Counted from the first letter of the stretch, positions 8,159 through 17,859 are shown. The stretch: 64,000 bases of DNA from Phaeovulum molybdatiresistens (GCF_023544865.1 NZ_JAMJFX010000001.1:248001-312000); one strand, 5' to 3'. The notes: generated by a model not told the origin, from the sequence alone. Numbers and translations are program-made.

Positions 8159-9046
8159 ATGCAGACCATGATCGGCGTGATCGGCGGTTCAGGGATCTAT
8201 GACATCGCGGGCCTGCAGGACGCGACCTGGGTTGAGGTGAACACCCCCTGGGGGGCGCCATCGGACCTGATCCTGACGGGCACGCTGGACGGCAGGCCGA
8301 TGGCCTTTCTGCCCCGCCACGGCCGGGGCCATGTGCATACCCCGGCAACCGTACCCTACCGCGCCAATATCGATGCGCTGAAACGGCTTGGGGTCACCGA
8401 TGTGGTCGCCGTCTCGGCGGTGGGGTCGCTGAATGCGGCCATGGCGCCGGGCGATTTCGTGGTGGTCGATCAATATATCGACCGCACCTTCGGCCGGGTG
8501 AAATCCTTTTTCGGGCCGGGCCTGGTGGGCCATGTCAGCCTGGCACATCCCACCTGCGCGCGCCTGTCGCGGGCCTGCGCCAGCGCCGCGGCCGAGGCCG
8601 GCGTGATGGTGCATGAAACCGGCACCTACCTGGCGATGGAAGGGCCGCAGTTTTCCACCCTTGCCGAAAGCCGGATGTACCGCAGCTGGGGCTGCGACGT
8701 GATCGGCATGACCGGCATGCCCGAGGCCAAGCTCGCCCGCGAGGCGGAACTTTGCTATGCCTCGATCGCCATGGTCACCGATTACGATTGCTGGCACCCC
8801 GACCATGACGCGGTCGATGTGGCAGTTGTCATCCAGACGCTGGGCCGAAACGCCGGGGCCGCGCGCCAGATGGTCGCGCATCTGCCCCGCGCCCTGCCCG
8901 GCCCCGGCACCCCCTGCCCCTGCGGCTGTGACCGGGCGCTGGATAACGCGATCATGACCGCGCCTGAAAAGCGCGACCCCCAGCTTGTCGCGCGGCTGGA
9001 TGCCGTGGCAGGCCGCGTCCTTACCCCCCGACCGGAGAAAGCATGA
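8159..9046 (+). CDS. mtnP: S-methyl-5'-thioadenosine phosphorylase
   Basis: Cleaves 5'-methylthioadenosine (a by-product of polyamine synthesis and similar reactions) with phosphate to adenine and 5-methylthioribose-1-phosphate. The 295-residue length suits the trimeric PNP/MTAP family. Visible motifs are '[12 protein letters not shown]' (phosphate loop), '[11 protein letters not shown]', '[25 protein letters not shown]' broken over the substrate pocket, and 'VTDYDCW'. GGAGG lies 8 nt before the ATG. The stop codon overlaps the start of apt (ATGA), so the adenine made here is passed to the next enzyme by a translationally coupled gene. A C-terminal '[10 protein letters not shown]' cysteine cluster occurs before the tail. 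Confidence 0.95.
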   Translation: MQTMIGVIGGSGIYDIAGLQDATWVEVNTPWGAPSDLILTGTLDGRPMAFLPRHGRGHVHTPATVPYRANIDALKRLGVTDVVAVSAVGSLNAAMAPGDFVVVDQYIDRTFGRVKSFFGPGLVGHVSLAHPTCARLSRACASAAAEAGVMVHETGTYLAMEGPQFSTLAESRMYRSWGCDVIGMTGMPEAKLAREAELCYASIAMVTDYDCWHPDHDAVDVAVVIQTLGRNAGAARQMVAHLPRALPGPGTPCPCGCDRALDNAIMTAPEKRDPQLVARLDAVAGRVLTPRPEKA

Positions 9047-9573
9047 AAACCGTCAAGGATTACATCCGCACCATCGCCGATTTCCCCCACGAAGGCATCC
9101 TGTTCCGCGATGTCACCACGCTGTTCGCCGATGCGCGCGGCTTTCGCATGGCGGTGGATCAGCTGCTGCACCCCTGGGCTGGCGAACGGATCGACAAGGT
9201 CGTGGGCCTTGAGGCGCGCGGCTTCATCCTGGGCGGCGCGATCGCGCATCAGCTGTCCAAGGGCTTCGTTCCGATCCGGAAAAAGGGCAAGCTGCCGGGT
9301 GCCACGATCAGCCAAGCCTACAAGCTGGAATATGGCGAGGCGATCATGGAGATCCACGCCGATGCGCTGCAGCCCGGCGAAAGGGTGCTGATCGTCGATG
9401 ACCTGCTGGCAACCGGCGGCACCTGCGAGGCAGGCATCCGCCTGATCGAGCGCCTGGGCGGGGAAATCGTCGGCTGCACCTTCATCGTCGACCTGCCCGA
9501 ACTGGGCGGACGCAAAGTGCTGGAATCCTTGGGCGTTCAGGTCAATGTCCTGTGCGAATTCGAAGGGCTTTAG
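9043..9573 (+). CDS. apt: Adenine phosphoribosyltransferase
   Basis: Joins adenine to PRPP to form AMP, salvaging the adenine released by the preceding MtnP. The 176-residue product has the typical Apt start '[25 protein letters not shown]' (split across two helices), '[17 protein letters not shown]', and the PRPP-binding motif '[13 protein letters not shown]' near residue 120. Its ATG overlaps the mtnP TGA by four bases, so translation is probably coupled. The MtnP-Apt pairing completes methylthioadenosine-to-AMP recycling. A strong GC hairpin lies beyond the stop, before the convergent FAD oxidase gene. Confidence 0.96.
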   Translation: MKTVKDYIRTIADFPHEGILFRDVTTLFADARGFRMAVDQLLHPWAGERIDKVVGLEARGFILGGAIAHQLSKGFVPIRKKGKLPGATISQAYKLEYGEAIMEIHADALQPGERVLIVDDLLATGGTCEAGIRLIERLGGEIVGCTFIVDLPELGGRKVLESLGVQVNVLCEFEGL

Positions 9574-9697
9574 GGGGGCGTCGGGCGTAATCCCACCGGA
9601 TCCGCGCATCGGTAACCATTCCGCAACGCGAATCATGTCACACAGCGGATGCCTGATGGTTCAGGGCTGCTTGCAAAACACGTGAACCAAAGTGCCG

Positions 9698-9724
9698 CGC
9701 CCTGCCGTTCCCCCCGGCAGGGCG
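9698..9724. terminator. Bidirectional-type hairpin between apt and the FAD oxidase gene
   Basis: A perfect 10-bp stem (CGCCCTGCCG with CGGCAGGGCG) around a 7-nt loop sits between convergent genes, 14 nt from the FAD oxidase stop codon. The U-run is poor on both strands. Confidence 0.6.
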
Positions 9725-9738
9725 TATTGCCCCCCAGA

Positions 9739-11154
9739 TCACAACGCGCGCAACACCGCGCCGGGGTTCATGATGCCACCGGGGTCCAGCGCCGCCTTGA
9801 TGGCACGCATTGCCGCCAGCTTGCCCGGATCGCCAAATCGTTCCAGATCGGCCACCTTCAACCGCCCGATCCCGTGTTCGGCCGAAACCGATCCCCCCAG
9901 CGCATCGACGATCTCATGGATGCAATCCTTGATCCTCGGCCGGTCCGCCTCATGGTCGGCGCGGGTCCCTCCCGGAACGGGAAAGACGTTGTAATGCAGA
10001 TTGCCATCGCCCACATGCCCAAAGCAGTTGACGCGATAGTCCCCCATCGCCGCCAGCGCCGCATCGGCCCGCGCGATAAACGCGGGCAGCGCGGCCAGCG
10101 GGACCGAGATGTCGTGGCTGGAAATCGCCCCTATCCGGCGGTTCGCCTCGGGCAGGCTTTCCCGCAGGGTCCAGAACGCGGCGCGCTGGGCCTCGCTTTG
10201 GGCAATCACGCCGTCAGTGACCAACCCGGCCTCGGCCCCCGCCTCGAACAGGCCCGCCAGCGCCTCTTGGGGGTCAAGACCCTGCGGCAATCCAACCTCG
10301 ACCAGCACCATCCAGGCGGGCGGGCGCGCAAAGGGCTGGCGCAGTTCGGGCCCCACCTCATCCAGGAACAAAAGCCCCTGACGCCCGATCAGCTCAAAGG
10401 CCGACATACAGCCGCCCATCCGCGCCTCGGCCAGCGCAAGCAGTGCCAGCGCCTCGGCCGGGCCCGGCACGGCCAGCATCGCCGTCCCCTGCCCCGCGGG
10501 GCGCGGAAACAGGCGCAGGCTGGCCGCGGTGATCACGCCCAGCGTGCCCTCGGCCCCGATCAGCAGATCCTTCAGATCATAGCCGGTATTGTCCTTGCGC
10601 AGGCGCTTCAACCCGCGCAGCACGGTGCCATCGGGCAAAACCGCCTCGACCCCAAGGCACAGATCCCGCGCATTGCCATAGCGCAGCACATTCACCCCGC
10701 CCGCATTGGTCGAAAGACAGCCGCCAATCCGCGCACTGCCCTGGCTGGCCAGCGACAAGGGAAAGATCCGCCCGGTTGCTTCTGCCGCCTCTTGCACCGC
10801 CTGCAAGGTCGTGCCCGCCTCGACGATCAGCACATTGCCCACCGGATCGACCTCGCGCACCGCCGTCATCCGCTCCAGCGACAGGATCACCGGCGCGGGG
10901 CCCTCGGGCGCGACCTGCCCGCCGACCAGCCCGGTGCCACCGCCATAGGGCACCACCCCCACCCGCGCCGCCGAACACAGGCGCACCACTGCCGCCACCT
11001 CATCCACCAAACGGGGGCGCACCAGCACCCCGCCCCGGCCCGTGAACCGGCCCCGCGGCTCTTCCAGATGCCGCGGCTCGGGCCGCTCGGCCCGCAGCCC
11101 CGCCACCTCGGCCTCAAGGGCGCGTGCAAATTCTTCAGTCGCAGGCTTCAGCAT
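9739..11154 (-). CDS. FAD-linked oxidase, GlcD/D-lactate dehydrogenase type
   Basis: Flavoprotein of the FAD_binding_4/FAD-oxidase_C family that oxidises a D-2-hydroxy acid such as D-lactate, glycolate or D-2-hydroxyglutarate; the exact substrate is not decidable here. The 471 residues start with a PCMH FAD domain: 'GVVPYGGGTGLVGG' around residue 70, 'IGGCLSTNAGGVNVLRYG' and 'LLIGAEGTLGVIT'. The C-terminal cap domain has 'CFGHVGDGNLHYN' and 'SAEHGIG', carrying the histidines that bind the divalent metal in this family. It stands alone, without glcE/glcF partners, which favours a single-subunit dehydrogenase. Its leader carries repeat copy F, ending only 10 nt before the ATG. Confidence 0.92.
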   Translation of the reverse strand: MLKPATEEFARALEAEVAGLRAERPEPRHLEEPRGRFTGRGGVLVRPRLVDEVAAVVRLCSAARVGVVPYGGGTGLVGGQVAPEGPAPVILSLERMTAVREVDPVGNVLIVEAGTTLQAVQEAAEATGRIFPLSLASQGSARIGGCLSTNAGGVNVLRYGNARDLCLGVEAVLPDGTVLRGLKRLRKDNTGYDLKDLLIGAEGTLGVITAASLRLFPRPAGQGTAMLAVPGPAEALALLALAEARMGGCMSAFELIGRQGLLFLDEVGPELRQPFARPPAWMVLVEVGLPQGLDPQEALAGLFEAGAEAGLVTDGVIAQSEAQRAAFWTLRESLPEANRRIGAISSHDISVPLAALPAFIARADAALAAMGDYRVNCFGHVGDGNLHYNVFPVPGGTRADHEADRPRIKDCIHEIVDALGGSVSAEHGIGRLKVADLERFGDPGKLAAMRAIKAALDPGGIMNPGAVLRAL

Positions 11155-11164
11155 CGCTTCGCGC

Positions 11165-11219
11165 TTTCATCTTGCCCCAAATACCTCGGGGGGGTCCGAA
11201 GGACGGGGGCAGCGCCCCC
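11165..11219 (-). repeat. Intergenic repeat copy F (GC hairpin plus TATTTGG module)
   Basis: Read on the minus strand, a GGGGGC/GCCCCC hairpin (11219-11205) is followed by GAGGTATTTGGGGCAAGATG from 11187. The unit starts 7 nt after the RimJ-like gene stop and ends just before the next gene's start region. It belongs to the same composite family as copies B, G and H. Confidence 0.75.
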
Positions 11220-11225
11220 AATCCC

Positions 11226-11810
11226 TCAGCCGATTTCGGTTCGCCCCCGCCTGTCCCCGCGCAGATTGGCGTAAAGCACATGATTGCGCCAGCGGCCGTT
11301 GATCTGCAGATAGCTTTGCGCCACGCCTTCATATTTGAAGCCCGATTTTTCCAGCACCCCGCGGGACGCCGCATTTTCCGGCAGGCAGGCCGCCTCGATC
11401 CGGCTCAGGTCCAAAGCGGTGAAGGCATGATGCACCACCGCGCGGATTGCCTCGCGCATGAACCCCTGACGGGCGTGGCGCGCGCCCACCCAATAGCCCA
11501 GCGTCCCCGCCTGCGCGGGTCCGCGCCGGATATTGTCCAGCGTGATCGCGCCCAGCACCGCGCCATCCTCGCGCCGGATCAGGAACAGCGGCAGCGCCGT
11601 CCCCGAACTTGCCGCCCGGGCCGCCCAATAGACCCGGTTGGCAAAGGCCTTGCGTCCCAGGTGGTCATGCGCCCAGGACGGCTCCCACTGGGTCAGGAAA
11701 TCACGACTTTCCTCGCGCAGCCAGGCCCAGTCGCGAAAGTCCGAATGCTGCGGCAGGCGCAGCGTCATCCGCTCCGTCTCGATCCGCAGCTTCCGACGGC
11801 GCGTCAGCAT
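11226..11810 (-). CDS. RimJ/RimL-type GNAT N-acetyltransferase
   Basis: Predicted N-alpha-acetyltransferase of the RimJ/RimL group, acting on a protein N-terminus or a small amine; the target is unknown. The 194-residue sequence shows 'ERMTLRLPQHSDFRDWAWLREES' at the start and 'YWVGARHARQGFMREAIRA' for the acetyl-CoA loop. 'RIEAACLPENAASRGVLEKSGFKYEGVA' (in two parts) is the hallmark of RimJ-like enzymes. It is the last gene of the cta-thrC run: the M16 peptidase stop and this ATG share one base (TGATG), so translation is probably coupled. Confidence 0.9.
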   Translation of the reverse strand: MLTRRRKLRIETERMTLRLPQHSDFRDWAWLREESRDFLTQWEPSWAHDHLGRKAFANRVYWAARAASSGTALPLFLIRREDGAVLGAITLDNIRRGPAQAGTLGYWVGARHARQGFMREAIRAVVHHAFTALDLSRIEAACLPENAASRGVLEKSGFKYEGVAQSYLQINGRWRNHVLYANLRGDRRGRTEIG

Positions 11811-13072
11811 CAGGCGACAAGCCTTTCGCGCAACGCCTCCAGCGCGGGCGCGGCCTGGACGGGGCCATACAGCGCCAGCGCCGATCGCCCCGAACCGGCC
11901 AGGCTTTCGCCATAGGCCCGCACCGCATCGCGGCTGACTGCGTCGATCTTGGCGGTGATCTCCTCCAGCCCCGGAATCCGGCCCCAGATCGCCAGGTTGC
12001 GCGCCATCCGTTCGGCGCGGGCCGAGGGGCTTTCCAGCCCCATCAGCATCCCCGCCTTCATCTGCGCGCGGGCGCGGGCCACTTCGGCCTCGGTCATGTC
12101 ATCGGCGGCGCGCTTCATCTCATCAATGGTCAGCGCGCACAGCTCACCGATTTCCTCGGCCGAGGTGCCGGCATAGATCGTGATCATGCCGGTGTCGTCA
12201 TAGGCCCCAGCCTGGGCAAAGATCGAATAGCACAGCCCGCGTTCCTCGCGGATCTTCTGGAACAGGCGGCTGGACATGCCTCCCCCCAGCGCCGTGGTAT
12301 AGACCTGCGCGGTATAGATCGCCGGGTCGCGATAGCCCGGGCCTTCCAGCGCCAGCGCGAAATGGACCTGTTCCAGATCCTTCAATTCACGCCGTTCGGC
12401 GCCCTGCCAGCGCGCGGGCTGCACCGGATGCGCGCCCACGGGGCGCAACGCGCCAAAGATCGCCTCGGCCTGTTTCACGATCGCGGTGTGATCCACCGCG
12501 CCCGCCGCCGACAGGATCATCTGATCGGGCCCGTAATGTTCAGCAACAAAGCCCGACAGATCCCCCCGCCCGAAGGCCGAAACCCGTTCCGCCGGGCCCA
12601 GGATCGTGCGACCCATCGGCTGATCCGGGTAGGCGGCTTCCTGCAGCCAATCAAAGATGATGTCATCGGGCGTGTCCAGCGCCTGACCGATTTCCTGCAA
12701 GATCACATGGCGTTCCACCTCGATCTCGCGCGGGTCGAAGACCGGGTTCAGAACGATGTCGGAAATCACGTCCAGCGCGCGGGCCACATCCTCGCCCAGC
12801 ACACGGGCGTAATAGGCCGTCATCTCGCGTGAGGTATAGGCATTGATATAGCCGCCCACATCCTCGATTTCCTCGGCGATGCGCAGCGCGCTGCGGGTCT
12901 TGGTGCCCTTGAAGGCCATGTGTTCCAGGAAATGCGCAATGCCGTTCTGCTCGGCCCGTTCATGCCGGCCACCCGCCGTCACCCATATCCCGACCGAGGC
13001 CGAGGCCAGCCCCGGCATATTCTCGGTCACGATCCGCAGGCCGTTGGGAAGCGTGGTCAGGTTGATCGTCAA
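11810..13072 (-). CDS. M16 family zinc peptidase (processing-peptidase-like)
   Basis: Zinc metallopeptidase related to mitochondrial processing peptidase beta and to bacterial PqqL/YmxG-type proteins. The inverted zinc motif H-x-x-E-H is at His47-His51 ('AHFLEHMAFKGT'), with the downstream glutamate in 'ERHVILQEI'. At 420 residues it has the size of a complete single-chain member with the usual Gly-rich loop ('TALGGGMSSRLFQKIREERGL'). No signal peptide is evident, so it is probably cytoplasmic. The start overlaps the thrC stop by four bases. Placement after thrC is typical of this family in alphaproteobacteria. Confidence 0.94.
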   Translation of the reverse strand: MTINLTTLPNGLRIVTENMPGLASASVGIWVTAGGRHERAEQNGIAHFLEHMAFKGTKTRSALRIAEEIEDVGGYINAYTSREMTAYYARVLGEDVARALDVISDIVLNPVFDPREIEVERHVILQEIGQALDTPDDIIFDWLQEAAYPDQPMGRTILGPAERVSAFGRGDLSGFVAEHYGPDQMILSAAGAVDHTAIVKQAEAIFGALRPVGAHPVQPARWQGAERRELKDLEQVHFALALEGPGYRDPAIYTAQVYTTALGGGMSSRLFQKIREERGLCYSIFAQAGAYDDTGMITIYAGTSAEEIGELCALTIDEMKRAADDMTEAEVARARAQMKAGMLMGLESPSARAERMARNLAIWGRIPGLEEITAKIDAVSRDAVRAYGESLAGSGRSALALYGPVQAAPALEALRERLVA

Positions 13073-14460
13073 TGGCGGCGCCTTTCACGGATCAGCGCTT
13101 CAAGCGCCGACAGGTCATTGGGAACACGGGTCACCCGTTCGGGCCGGTCGAACAGATCGGCCATACGGGGGGGCAGCGCCGGGCGGATGCCGGTGGCGGC
13201 CTGCACCGCATCGGGGAATTTCGCCGGGTGCGCGGTGGCCAGCGTCACCATCGGCACGGGCGCGGTCGCATGGGCATGGCCCACGCGCACACCGACCGCG
13301 GAATGAGGGCACAGCAATTCGCCCGACCGGGTCAGTTCCTGGGTGATGGTTTCCGAGGTTTCCTGTTCGGACACCCGGCCCGAGGTGTAGATTTCGCGCA
13401 GCGCCTGCAGCGCGCCCTGGCTGACGGTGAAGCCGCCCTGCGCCTTCAATTCATCCATCAACTGCGCCACCGCCGCGCCATCGCGGCCATAGGCCCAGAA
13501 CAACGCGCGTTCAAAGTTCGAGCTGATCTGAATATCCATCGACGGGCTAATCGAGGGCTTGACCCCGTCCATCCGGTATTCACCCGTGGTCAGGCAGCGG
13601 TGCAGGATGTCGTTCTGGTTCGTCGCCACCACCAGCTTGTCGATCGGCAGGCCCATTTCGCGCGCGATGAAGCCCGCAAAAATGTCGCCGAAATTGCCGG
13701 TGGGCACGGTGAAGCTGACCTTGCGGGCGGGCGCGCCCAGCGACACGGCGGCGGTGAAGTAATAGACCACCTGCGCCAGGACGCGCGCCCAGTTGATCGA
13801 GTTCACACCCGCCAGCCCAACCTCATCGCGGAAGGCGAAGTCGTTGAACATGTCCTTCAGGCGGTTCTGGCAATCGTCAAAGGTGCCATCCAGCGCAAGC
13901 GCATGGACGTTGGATTCCGACGGCGTCGTCATCTGGCGGCGCTGCACATCCGACACGCGGCCATGCGGGAACAGGATCACCACATCGACATTATCAAGGC
14001 CGCGGAACGCCTCGATCGCGGCTGATCCGGTATCGCCCGAGGTGGCGCCGACGATGGTAATGCGGCGGCCTTCCTTCGCCAGCGCGATCTGGAACAGCTG
14101 CCCGATCACCTGCATGGCGAAATCCTTGAAGGCCAGCGTGGGCCCGTGGAACAGCTCCAGCAGGAAATGCCCCGGCGCCAGCTGCACCAGCGGCGCGCGC
14201 GCGACATGGCCAAAGCCCGCATAGGCCCGGTCGATCGCGCCCTTCAACTCGGCCTCGGTGAAGGTATCGCCCACGAAGGGCTTCATCACGCGCAGCGCGA
14301 CCTCTTCATAGGGCAGACCGGCCAGCGCGGCGATGTCGGCCGGGGTCATCACCGGGATCGTCTCGGGCACATAGAGCCCGCCGTCGCGGGCCAGACCCGT
14401 CAGCATCGCTTCGCCGAAGCTCAGGACCGGGGCCTGCCCCCGGGTGGAGATATAGCGCAT
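13069..14460 (-). CDS. thrC: Threonine synthase
   Basis: PLP enzyme converting O-phospho-L-homoserine to L-threonine, the last step of the pathway that starts with LysC (also in this window). The start at 14460 ('MRYISTRGQAPVLSFGEAML') is the family's conserved beginning; the frame stays open 22 codons further into the surf1 end. The PLP lysine is Lys112 in 'HGPTLAFKDFAMQ', and the phosphate-binding glycine loop is 'GATSGDTGSAAIEAF'. The 463-residue length fits the long (yeast-like) class. It lies 11 nt after surf1 in the cytochrome oxidase cluster and overlaps the M16 gene by ATGA. Confidence 0.96.
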   Translation of the reverse strand: MRYISTRGQAPVLSFGEAMLTGLARDGGLYVPETIPVMTPADIAALAGLPYEEVALRVMKPFVGDTFTEAELKGAIDRAYAGFGHVARAPLVQLAPGHFLLELFHGPTLAFKDFAMQVIGQLFQIALAKEGRRITIVGATSGDTGSAAIEAFRGLDNVDVVILFPHGRVSDVQRRQMTTPSESNVHALALDGTFDDCQNRLKDMFNDFAFRDEVGLAGVNSINWARVLAQVVYYFTAAVSLGAPARKVSFTVPTGNFGDIFAGFIAREMGLPIDKLVVATNQNDILHRCLTTGEYRMDGVKPSISPSMDIQISSNFERALFWAYGRDGAAVAQLMDELKAQGGFTVSQGALQALREIYTSGRVSEQETSETITQELTRSGELLCPHSAVGVRVGHAHATAPVPMVTLATAHPAKFPDAVQAATGIRPALPPRMADLFDRPERVTRVPNDLSALEALIRERRRH

Positions 14461-14471
14461 CAACTCGCCCT

Positions 14472-15149
14472 TCAGATTTGTCTTTGCCTGATACGCCACA
14501 GAAGGAACGCTGTCATCCCCGACCACACGGCGGCCAGCGAAAACCAGGTGATGGCGTAATTCAGATGGTCATTCGGAACGCCGGTTATGGACACCGGCTG
14601 CGGGCTGATGCCCTGGGCGTCGCCCGCGACTTGCGCGGCCACGACCAGCAACGGCTCGGTCCCCAGATGGGCGGCCATGGCGGGCACGTCGCGGGCGAAC
14701 CACAGGCCTTCGGCCAGATCGGGCGCGGGGGTATAGCTGTCGGCCTCGGCGGGCCAGTGCAGGTTGCCGGTCACGATCAGCGGCACGGCGGGGCGGGCAT
14801 CGCGGCGGCCCTTTTCCGGCAGGAAGCCACGGTCCAGCAGAATCCGCCGACCATCGCCGGTTTCAAAGGCGGCGATCACCTGAAACCCCGCGCCAATGCC
14901 TTTCTGCCCCGACAGGACCAGAATCTCTTGCCCCGTCGTCGCGCCGGCCAGTTCGACGGGCGTGTATTTCAACGCCACCGGATCGGCCCCCGCCGCGGGC
15001 AGCGGCCCCGGCGCGCCACCGATCTGGGCGGAAATCTCGGCCAGCATCGCGCGCTTCCAGTCCAGGCGGTCCAGCTGCCAGAACCCCAGCGCCAACAGAA
15101 CGGCGCAGCCGCCAAGGCCCAGAAGAAGGGGAAAGACATAGCGCATCAT
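14472..15149 (-). CDS. surf1: SURF1 family cytochrome c oxidase assembly protein
   Basis: Membrane protein needed for assembly of aa3 oxidase, thought to help deliver heme a to subunit I. It is about 225 residues with the classical SURF1 plan. An N-terminal membrane helix ('FPLLLGLGGCAVLLALGFWQL', interrupted by Gly-Gly-Cys) is followed by a periplasmic domain with 'LDRGFLPEKGRRD', and then a C-terminal helix starting 'NYAITWFSLAAVWSGM'. Two adjacent ATGs (15149 and 15146) follow GGAG; either may be used. It sits directly after ctaE, the usual place in Rhodobacteraceae. Confidence 0.93.
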   Translation of the reverse strand: MMRYVFPLLLGLGGCAVLLALGFWQLDRLDWKRAMLAEISAQIGGAPGPLPAAGADPVALKYTPVELAGATTGQEILVLSGQKGIGAGFQVIAAFETGDGRRILLDRGFLPEKGRRDARPAVPLIVTGNLHWPAEADSYTPAPDLAEGLWFARDVPAMAAHLGTEPLLVVAAQVAGDAQGISPQPVSITGVPNDHLNYAITWFSLAAVWSGMTAFLLWRIRQRQI

Positions 15150-15215
15150 CACAGGCTCCAAATGCAAGGCGCGGGGGTTTCCCCCCGCGCCGGTCATGAG
15201 TCAATCGGTCAGGAC

Positions 15216-16016
15216 CTAGCGACCCCAGACATAGATCGAAGCGAACAGGAACAGCCAGACCACATCGACAAAGTGCCAGTACCAGGCAGCGGCCTCAAAG
15301 CCCACATGCTGCTGCGGGGTGAAATGGCCCTTCAGCGCCCGGATCAGGCAGACCAGCAGGAAGATCGTGCCGATGATGACGTGGAAGCCGTGGAAGCCCG
15401 TCGCCATGAAGAAGTTCGCGCCATAGATGTTGCCGGCCAGGCCGAAGGCCGCGTGGCTGTATTCATAGGCCTGCAGCAGGGTAAAGAAGAAGCCCAGGAT
15501 CACCGTCAGCACCAGGCCGCTGATCACATCCTTGCGGTTGTTTTCATGCACCAGCGCATGGTGCGCCCAGGTCAGCGTGGCGCCCGACAGCAGCAGGATC
15601 AGCGTGTTGATCAGCGGCAGGTGCCAGGGGTCGAAGGTTTCAATCCCTGCAGGCGGCCAGACGCCATCGACCAGCGGGCTGTCGGGGCCCATCGGATACA
15701 GCGCGTGCTTGAAGAAGCTCCAGAACCAGGCGACGAAGAACATCACCTCGGACATGACGAACAGGATGAAGCCATAGCGCAGGCCGATCCGCACCACCGG
15801 GGTGTGATCGCCGGTCTCGCCTTCGCGCACCACGTCCGACCACCAGCCGAACATGCAATACAGCACCAGCGCCAGGCCGATGAAGAAGACCCAGGGCGTC
15901 GTGCCGGTCATCCACAGGACGGCGCCGAACAGCATGACGAACGCGCCGACCGAGCTTAGGAACGGCCAGATCGACGGGGGCAGAATGTGGTAATCGTGGT
16001 TTTTCGCGTGCGCCAT
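15216..16016 (-). CDS. ctaE: Cytochrome c oxidase subunit III
   Basis: Integral membrane subunit of aa3-type oxidase that stabilises the catalytic core. The 266 residues contain seven hydrophobic helices. The first is '[21 protein letters not shown]', and the later '[21 protein letters not shown]' is the most recognisable subunit III motif, followed by '[19 protein letters not shown]' at the end. CAGGAAATCG precedes the ATG. It follows ctaG (20 nt) and precedes surf1. Subunit I (ctaD) is not in this window, as is usual when ctaD is encoded elsewhere in this family. Confidence 0.97.
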   Translation of the reverse strand: MAHAKNHDYHILPPSIWPFLSSVGAFVMLFGAVLWMTGTTPWVFFIGLALVLYCMFGWWSDVVREGETGDHTPVVRIGLRYGFILFVMSEVMFFVAWFWSFFKHALYPMGPDSPLVDGVWPPAGIETFDPWHLPLINTLILLLSGATLTWAHHALVHENNRKDVISGLVLTVILGFFFTLLQAYEYSHAAFGLAGNIYGANFFMATGFHGFHVIIGTIFLLVCLIRALKGHFTPQQHVGFEAAAWYWHFVDVVWLFLFASIYVWGR

Positions 16017-16035
16017 TTCGATTTCCTGTTGGGCC

Positions 16036-16611
16036 TCAGTTGACGGGCGCCGTTACCGCAGGCCCAAGGGCGGCCTGCTGTTCGGGCAACTTGGTTTCAT
16101 AAAAGGTGTAGGACAGCGTGATCTGGCGGATATGGCCGGCATCACGATCCTTCACCAGGGCGGGATCGACGTAGAACGAGACCGGCATCTGCACCCGTTC
16201 GCCGGGTTGCAGCACCTGTTCGGTGAAGCAGAAGCAGTCGATCTTGTCGAAATAGTAACCGGCAAGGTCAGGGGCGACGTTATAGCTGGCGGTGCCGGCG
16301 ATCACCCGGTCGGTGGGGTTGTAGGCCTCATAGAAGGCAAGGCCGGTTTCACCGATCCGCAGGGTCATCTCACGCTGGACCGGCTTGAACTGCCAGTCCA
16401 TCCCCTTGGCGGTGTTCGCGTCAAAGCGCACCGTGACCAGTTCATCCAGGATGACGTCGGATTCCGCCTCGGCGACATTGGTGGTGCCACCATAGCCGGT
16501 AACGCGGCAGAACCAGTCGTAGAACGGCACCGCCGCCCAGGCCAGCGCGCCCATCAGCACGACCACGCCAACCAGGCGCAGGGCGATGCGGTTATTGGCC
16601 TGCGCGTTCAT
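16036..16611 (-). CDS. ctaG: Cytochrome c oxidase assembly protein CtaG (Cox11)
   Basis: Copper chaperone that inserts CuB into oxidase subunit I. The 191-residue protein has one N-terminal membrane anchor (about 12-29) and a periplasmic immunoglobulin-like domain. The copper-binding C-F-C-F motif is at Cys126/Cys128 ('[10 protein letters not shown]'), and a further conserved cysteine, Cys35, lies just after the membrane helix ('[12 protein letters not shown]'). These three cysteines define Cox11. Its ATG overlaps the stop of the preceding small membrane-protein gene (ATGA). Confidence 0.96.
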   Translation of the reverse strand: MNAQANNRIALRLVGVVVLMGALAWAAVPFYDWFCRVTGYGGTTNVAEAESDVILDELVTVRFDANTAKGMDWQFKPVQREMTLRIGETGLAFYEAYNPTDRVIAGTASYNVAPDLAGYYFDKIDCFCFTEQVLQPGERVQMPVSFYVDPALVKDRDAGHIRQITLSYTFYETKLPEQQAALGPAVTAPVN

Positions 16612-16868
16612 TGTCCGGGCCCCGTGGTGGCGGGGGCAATCGGCGCGCCAGGCGCAATTACCGGCGCGGCGGGGCGGTTGACCGGCTCGGTCGCCGGGGT
16701 GATCGACACGCGCGGCTGGTGGTCAAAACCTTCCAGGCTGACGCCGGTCTGCACCTTGGCGATGGTCAGGCCAAAGACCAGCGCGGCGAAGCCCACCAGA
16801 ACCAGGCCCAGCCCCATGTTCCGCCCGAAGCGGCGCTGATGCAGGGCGCTGTCTTTCGTGATTGCCAT
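16608..16868 (-). CDS. Small single-helix membrane protein of the cta cluster
   Basis: An 86-residue protein with a basic N-terminus ('QRRFGRNM'), one membrane helix (about 19-39, 'GLGLVLVGFAALVFGLTIAKV' less one residue at the edge), and a Pro/Ala-rich periplasmic tail. The start at 16868 is preferred because the upstream part of the frame lies inside ctaB. It lies 1 nt after the ctaB stop and overlaps ctaG. A short open frame at this position is common in Rhodobacter/Paracoccus cta operons; an oxidase-assembly role is inferred from position only. Confidence 0.8.
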   Translation of the reverse strand: MAITKDSALHQRRFGRNMGLGLVLVGFAALVFGLTIAKVQTGVSLEGFDHQPRVSITPATEPVNRPAAPVIAPGAPIAPATTGPGQ

Positions 16869-16869
16869 G

Positions 16870-17802
16870 TTACCAGATCCCCAACCCGAAGGCGCGCAGG
16901 GCCGAATCGGCCAGAAGCGCAGTGAAATGTGCGAAGAGATACAGCAGCGAGAAGCGGAAAAATGCTTTCTCGGCCTTGTAGCCATCGGCCTCGGCCGCAG
17001 CCTCATCGCGGGCGCGGATCGCCCAAGCCCCGCGGATGAACAACGCGTTTAGCACAAGGCTAGTCAACAGATAGACCGGCCCGCCGATCGTGGTAAAGGC
17101 CGTGCCCACCGCCACCGGCGCCAGGATCAGCGTGTAGCCAAGGATGTGGCGGCGGGTGACCTTGCGGCCATGCGTCACGGTCAGCATCGGCACGCCGGCG
17201 TTGGAATAATCATCCTTCATGAACAGCGCCAGCGCCCAGAAATGCGGCGGCGTCCACAGGAAGATCAGCAGAAACATCGCCACCGATTCGACGCTGATGC
17301 CGCCCGTCGCAACGGCCCAGCCGATCATCGGGGGGAAGGCCCCCGCCGCGCCGCCGATCACGATGTTCTGCGGGGTCGTGCGTTTCAGCCACATCGTATA
17401 GACGACGGCATAGAAAAAGATGGTGAAGGCCAGGAACAGCCCGGCAAAGACATTCGCCGCCAGCGCCAGCATGACACAGCTGATCCCGGCCAGCGCCAGA
17501 CCAAAGCCCAGCGCCTCACCCTCGGTGACGCGGCCCGCGGGAATCGGGCGGCTCTGGGTGCGGCGCATCACGCGGTCGATGTCGGCGTCATACCACATGT
17601 TCAGCGCGCCCGAGGCACCGCCGCCCAGCGCGATGAACAGCACGGCAGTAAAGGCCACAAAGGGATGCACAGGCGCGGGCGCGACCAACAGCCCGACCAG
17701 CGCGGTGAACACCACCAGCGACATGACCCGCGGCTTGAGCAGCGCGACGTAATCGCCAAACTGCGCCTCGCCCCCGCGATCGATGATGCCGATATCGCTC
17801 AT
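16870..17802 (-). CDS. ctaB: Protoheme IX farnesyltransferase (heme O synthase)
   Basis: Adds a farnesyl group to heme b to make heme o, the precursor of the heme a used by the aa3 oxidase. The 310-residue UbiA-type prenyltransferase has about nine membrane helices. The farnesyl diphosphate/Mg site is 'NMWYDADIDRVMRRTQSRPI', containing the N-x-x-x-D-x-x-x-D signature. 'YTMWLKRTTPQNIVIGGAAG' and 'WTPPHFWALAL' are also family hallmarks. It follows ctaC by about 57 nt. Confidence 0.97.
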   Translation of the reverse strand: MSDIGIIDRGGEAQFGDYVALLKPRVMSLVVFTALVGLLVAPAPVHPFVAFTAVLFIALGGGASGALNMWYDADIDRVMRRTQSRPIPAGRVTEGEALGFGLALAGISCVMLALAANVFAGLFLAFTIFFYAVVYTMWLKRTTPQNIVIGGAAGAFPPMIGWAVATGGISVESVAMFLLIFLWTPPHFWALALFMKDDYSNAGVPMLTVTHGRKVTRRHILGYTLILAPVAVGTAFTTIGGPVYLLTSLVLNALFIRGAWAIRARDEAAAEADGYKAEKAFFRFSLLYLFAHFTALLADSALRAFGLGIW

Positions 17803-17859
17803 GTCCCGTTACTCCCTCCGGGTGTGGGCGCCGGGCTGCCCCGGCGCGCCGCGATCAGA

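Noticed and set aside
8127..8348. N-terminal extension of the EamA transporter frame
   Set aside because: It would overlap mtnP head-on by 190 nt and adds a Cys/Pro/Arg-rich leader foreign to the family.
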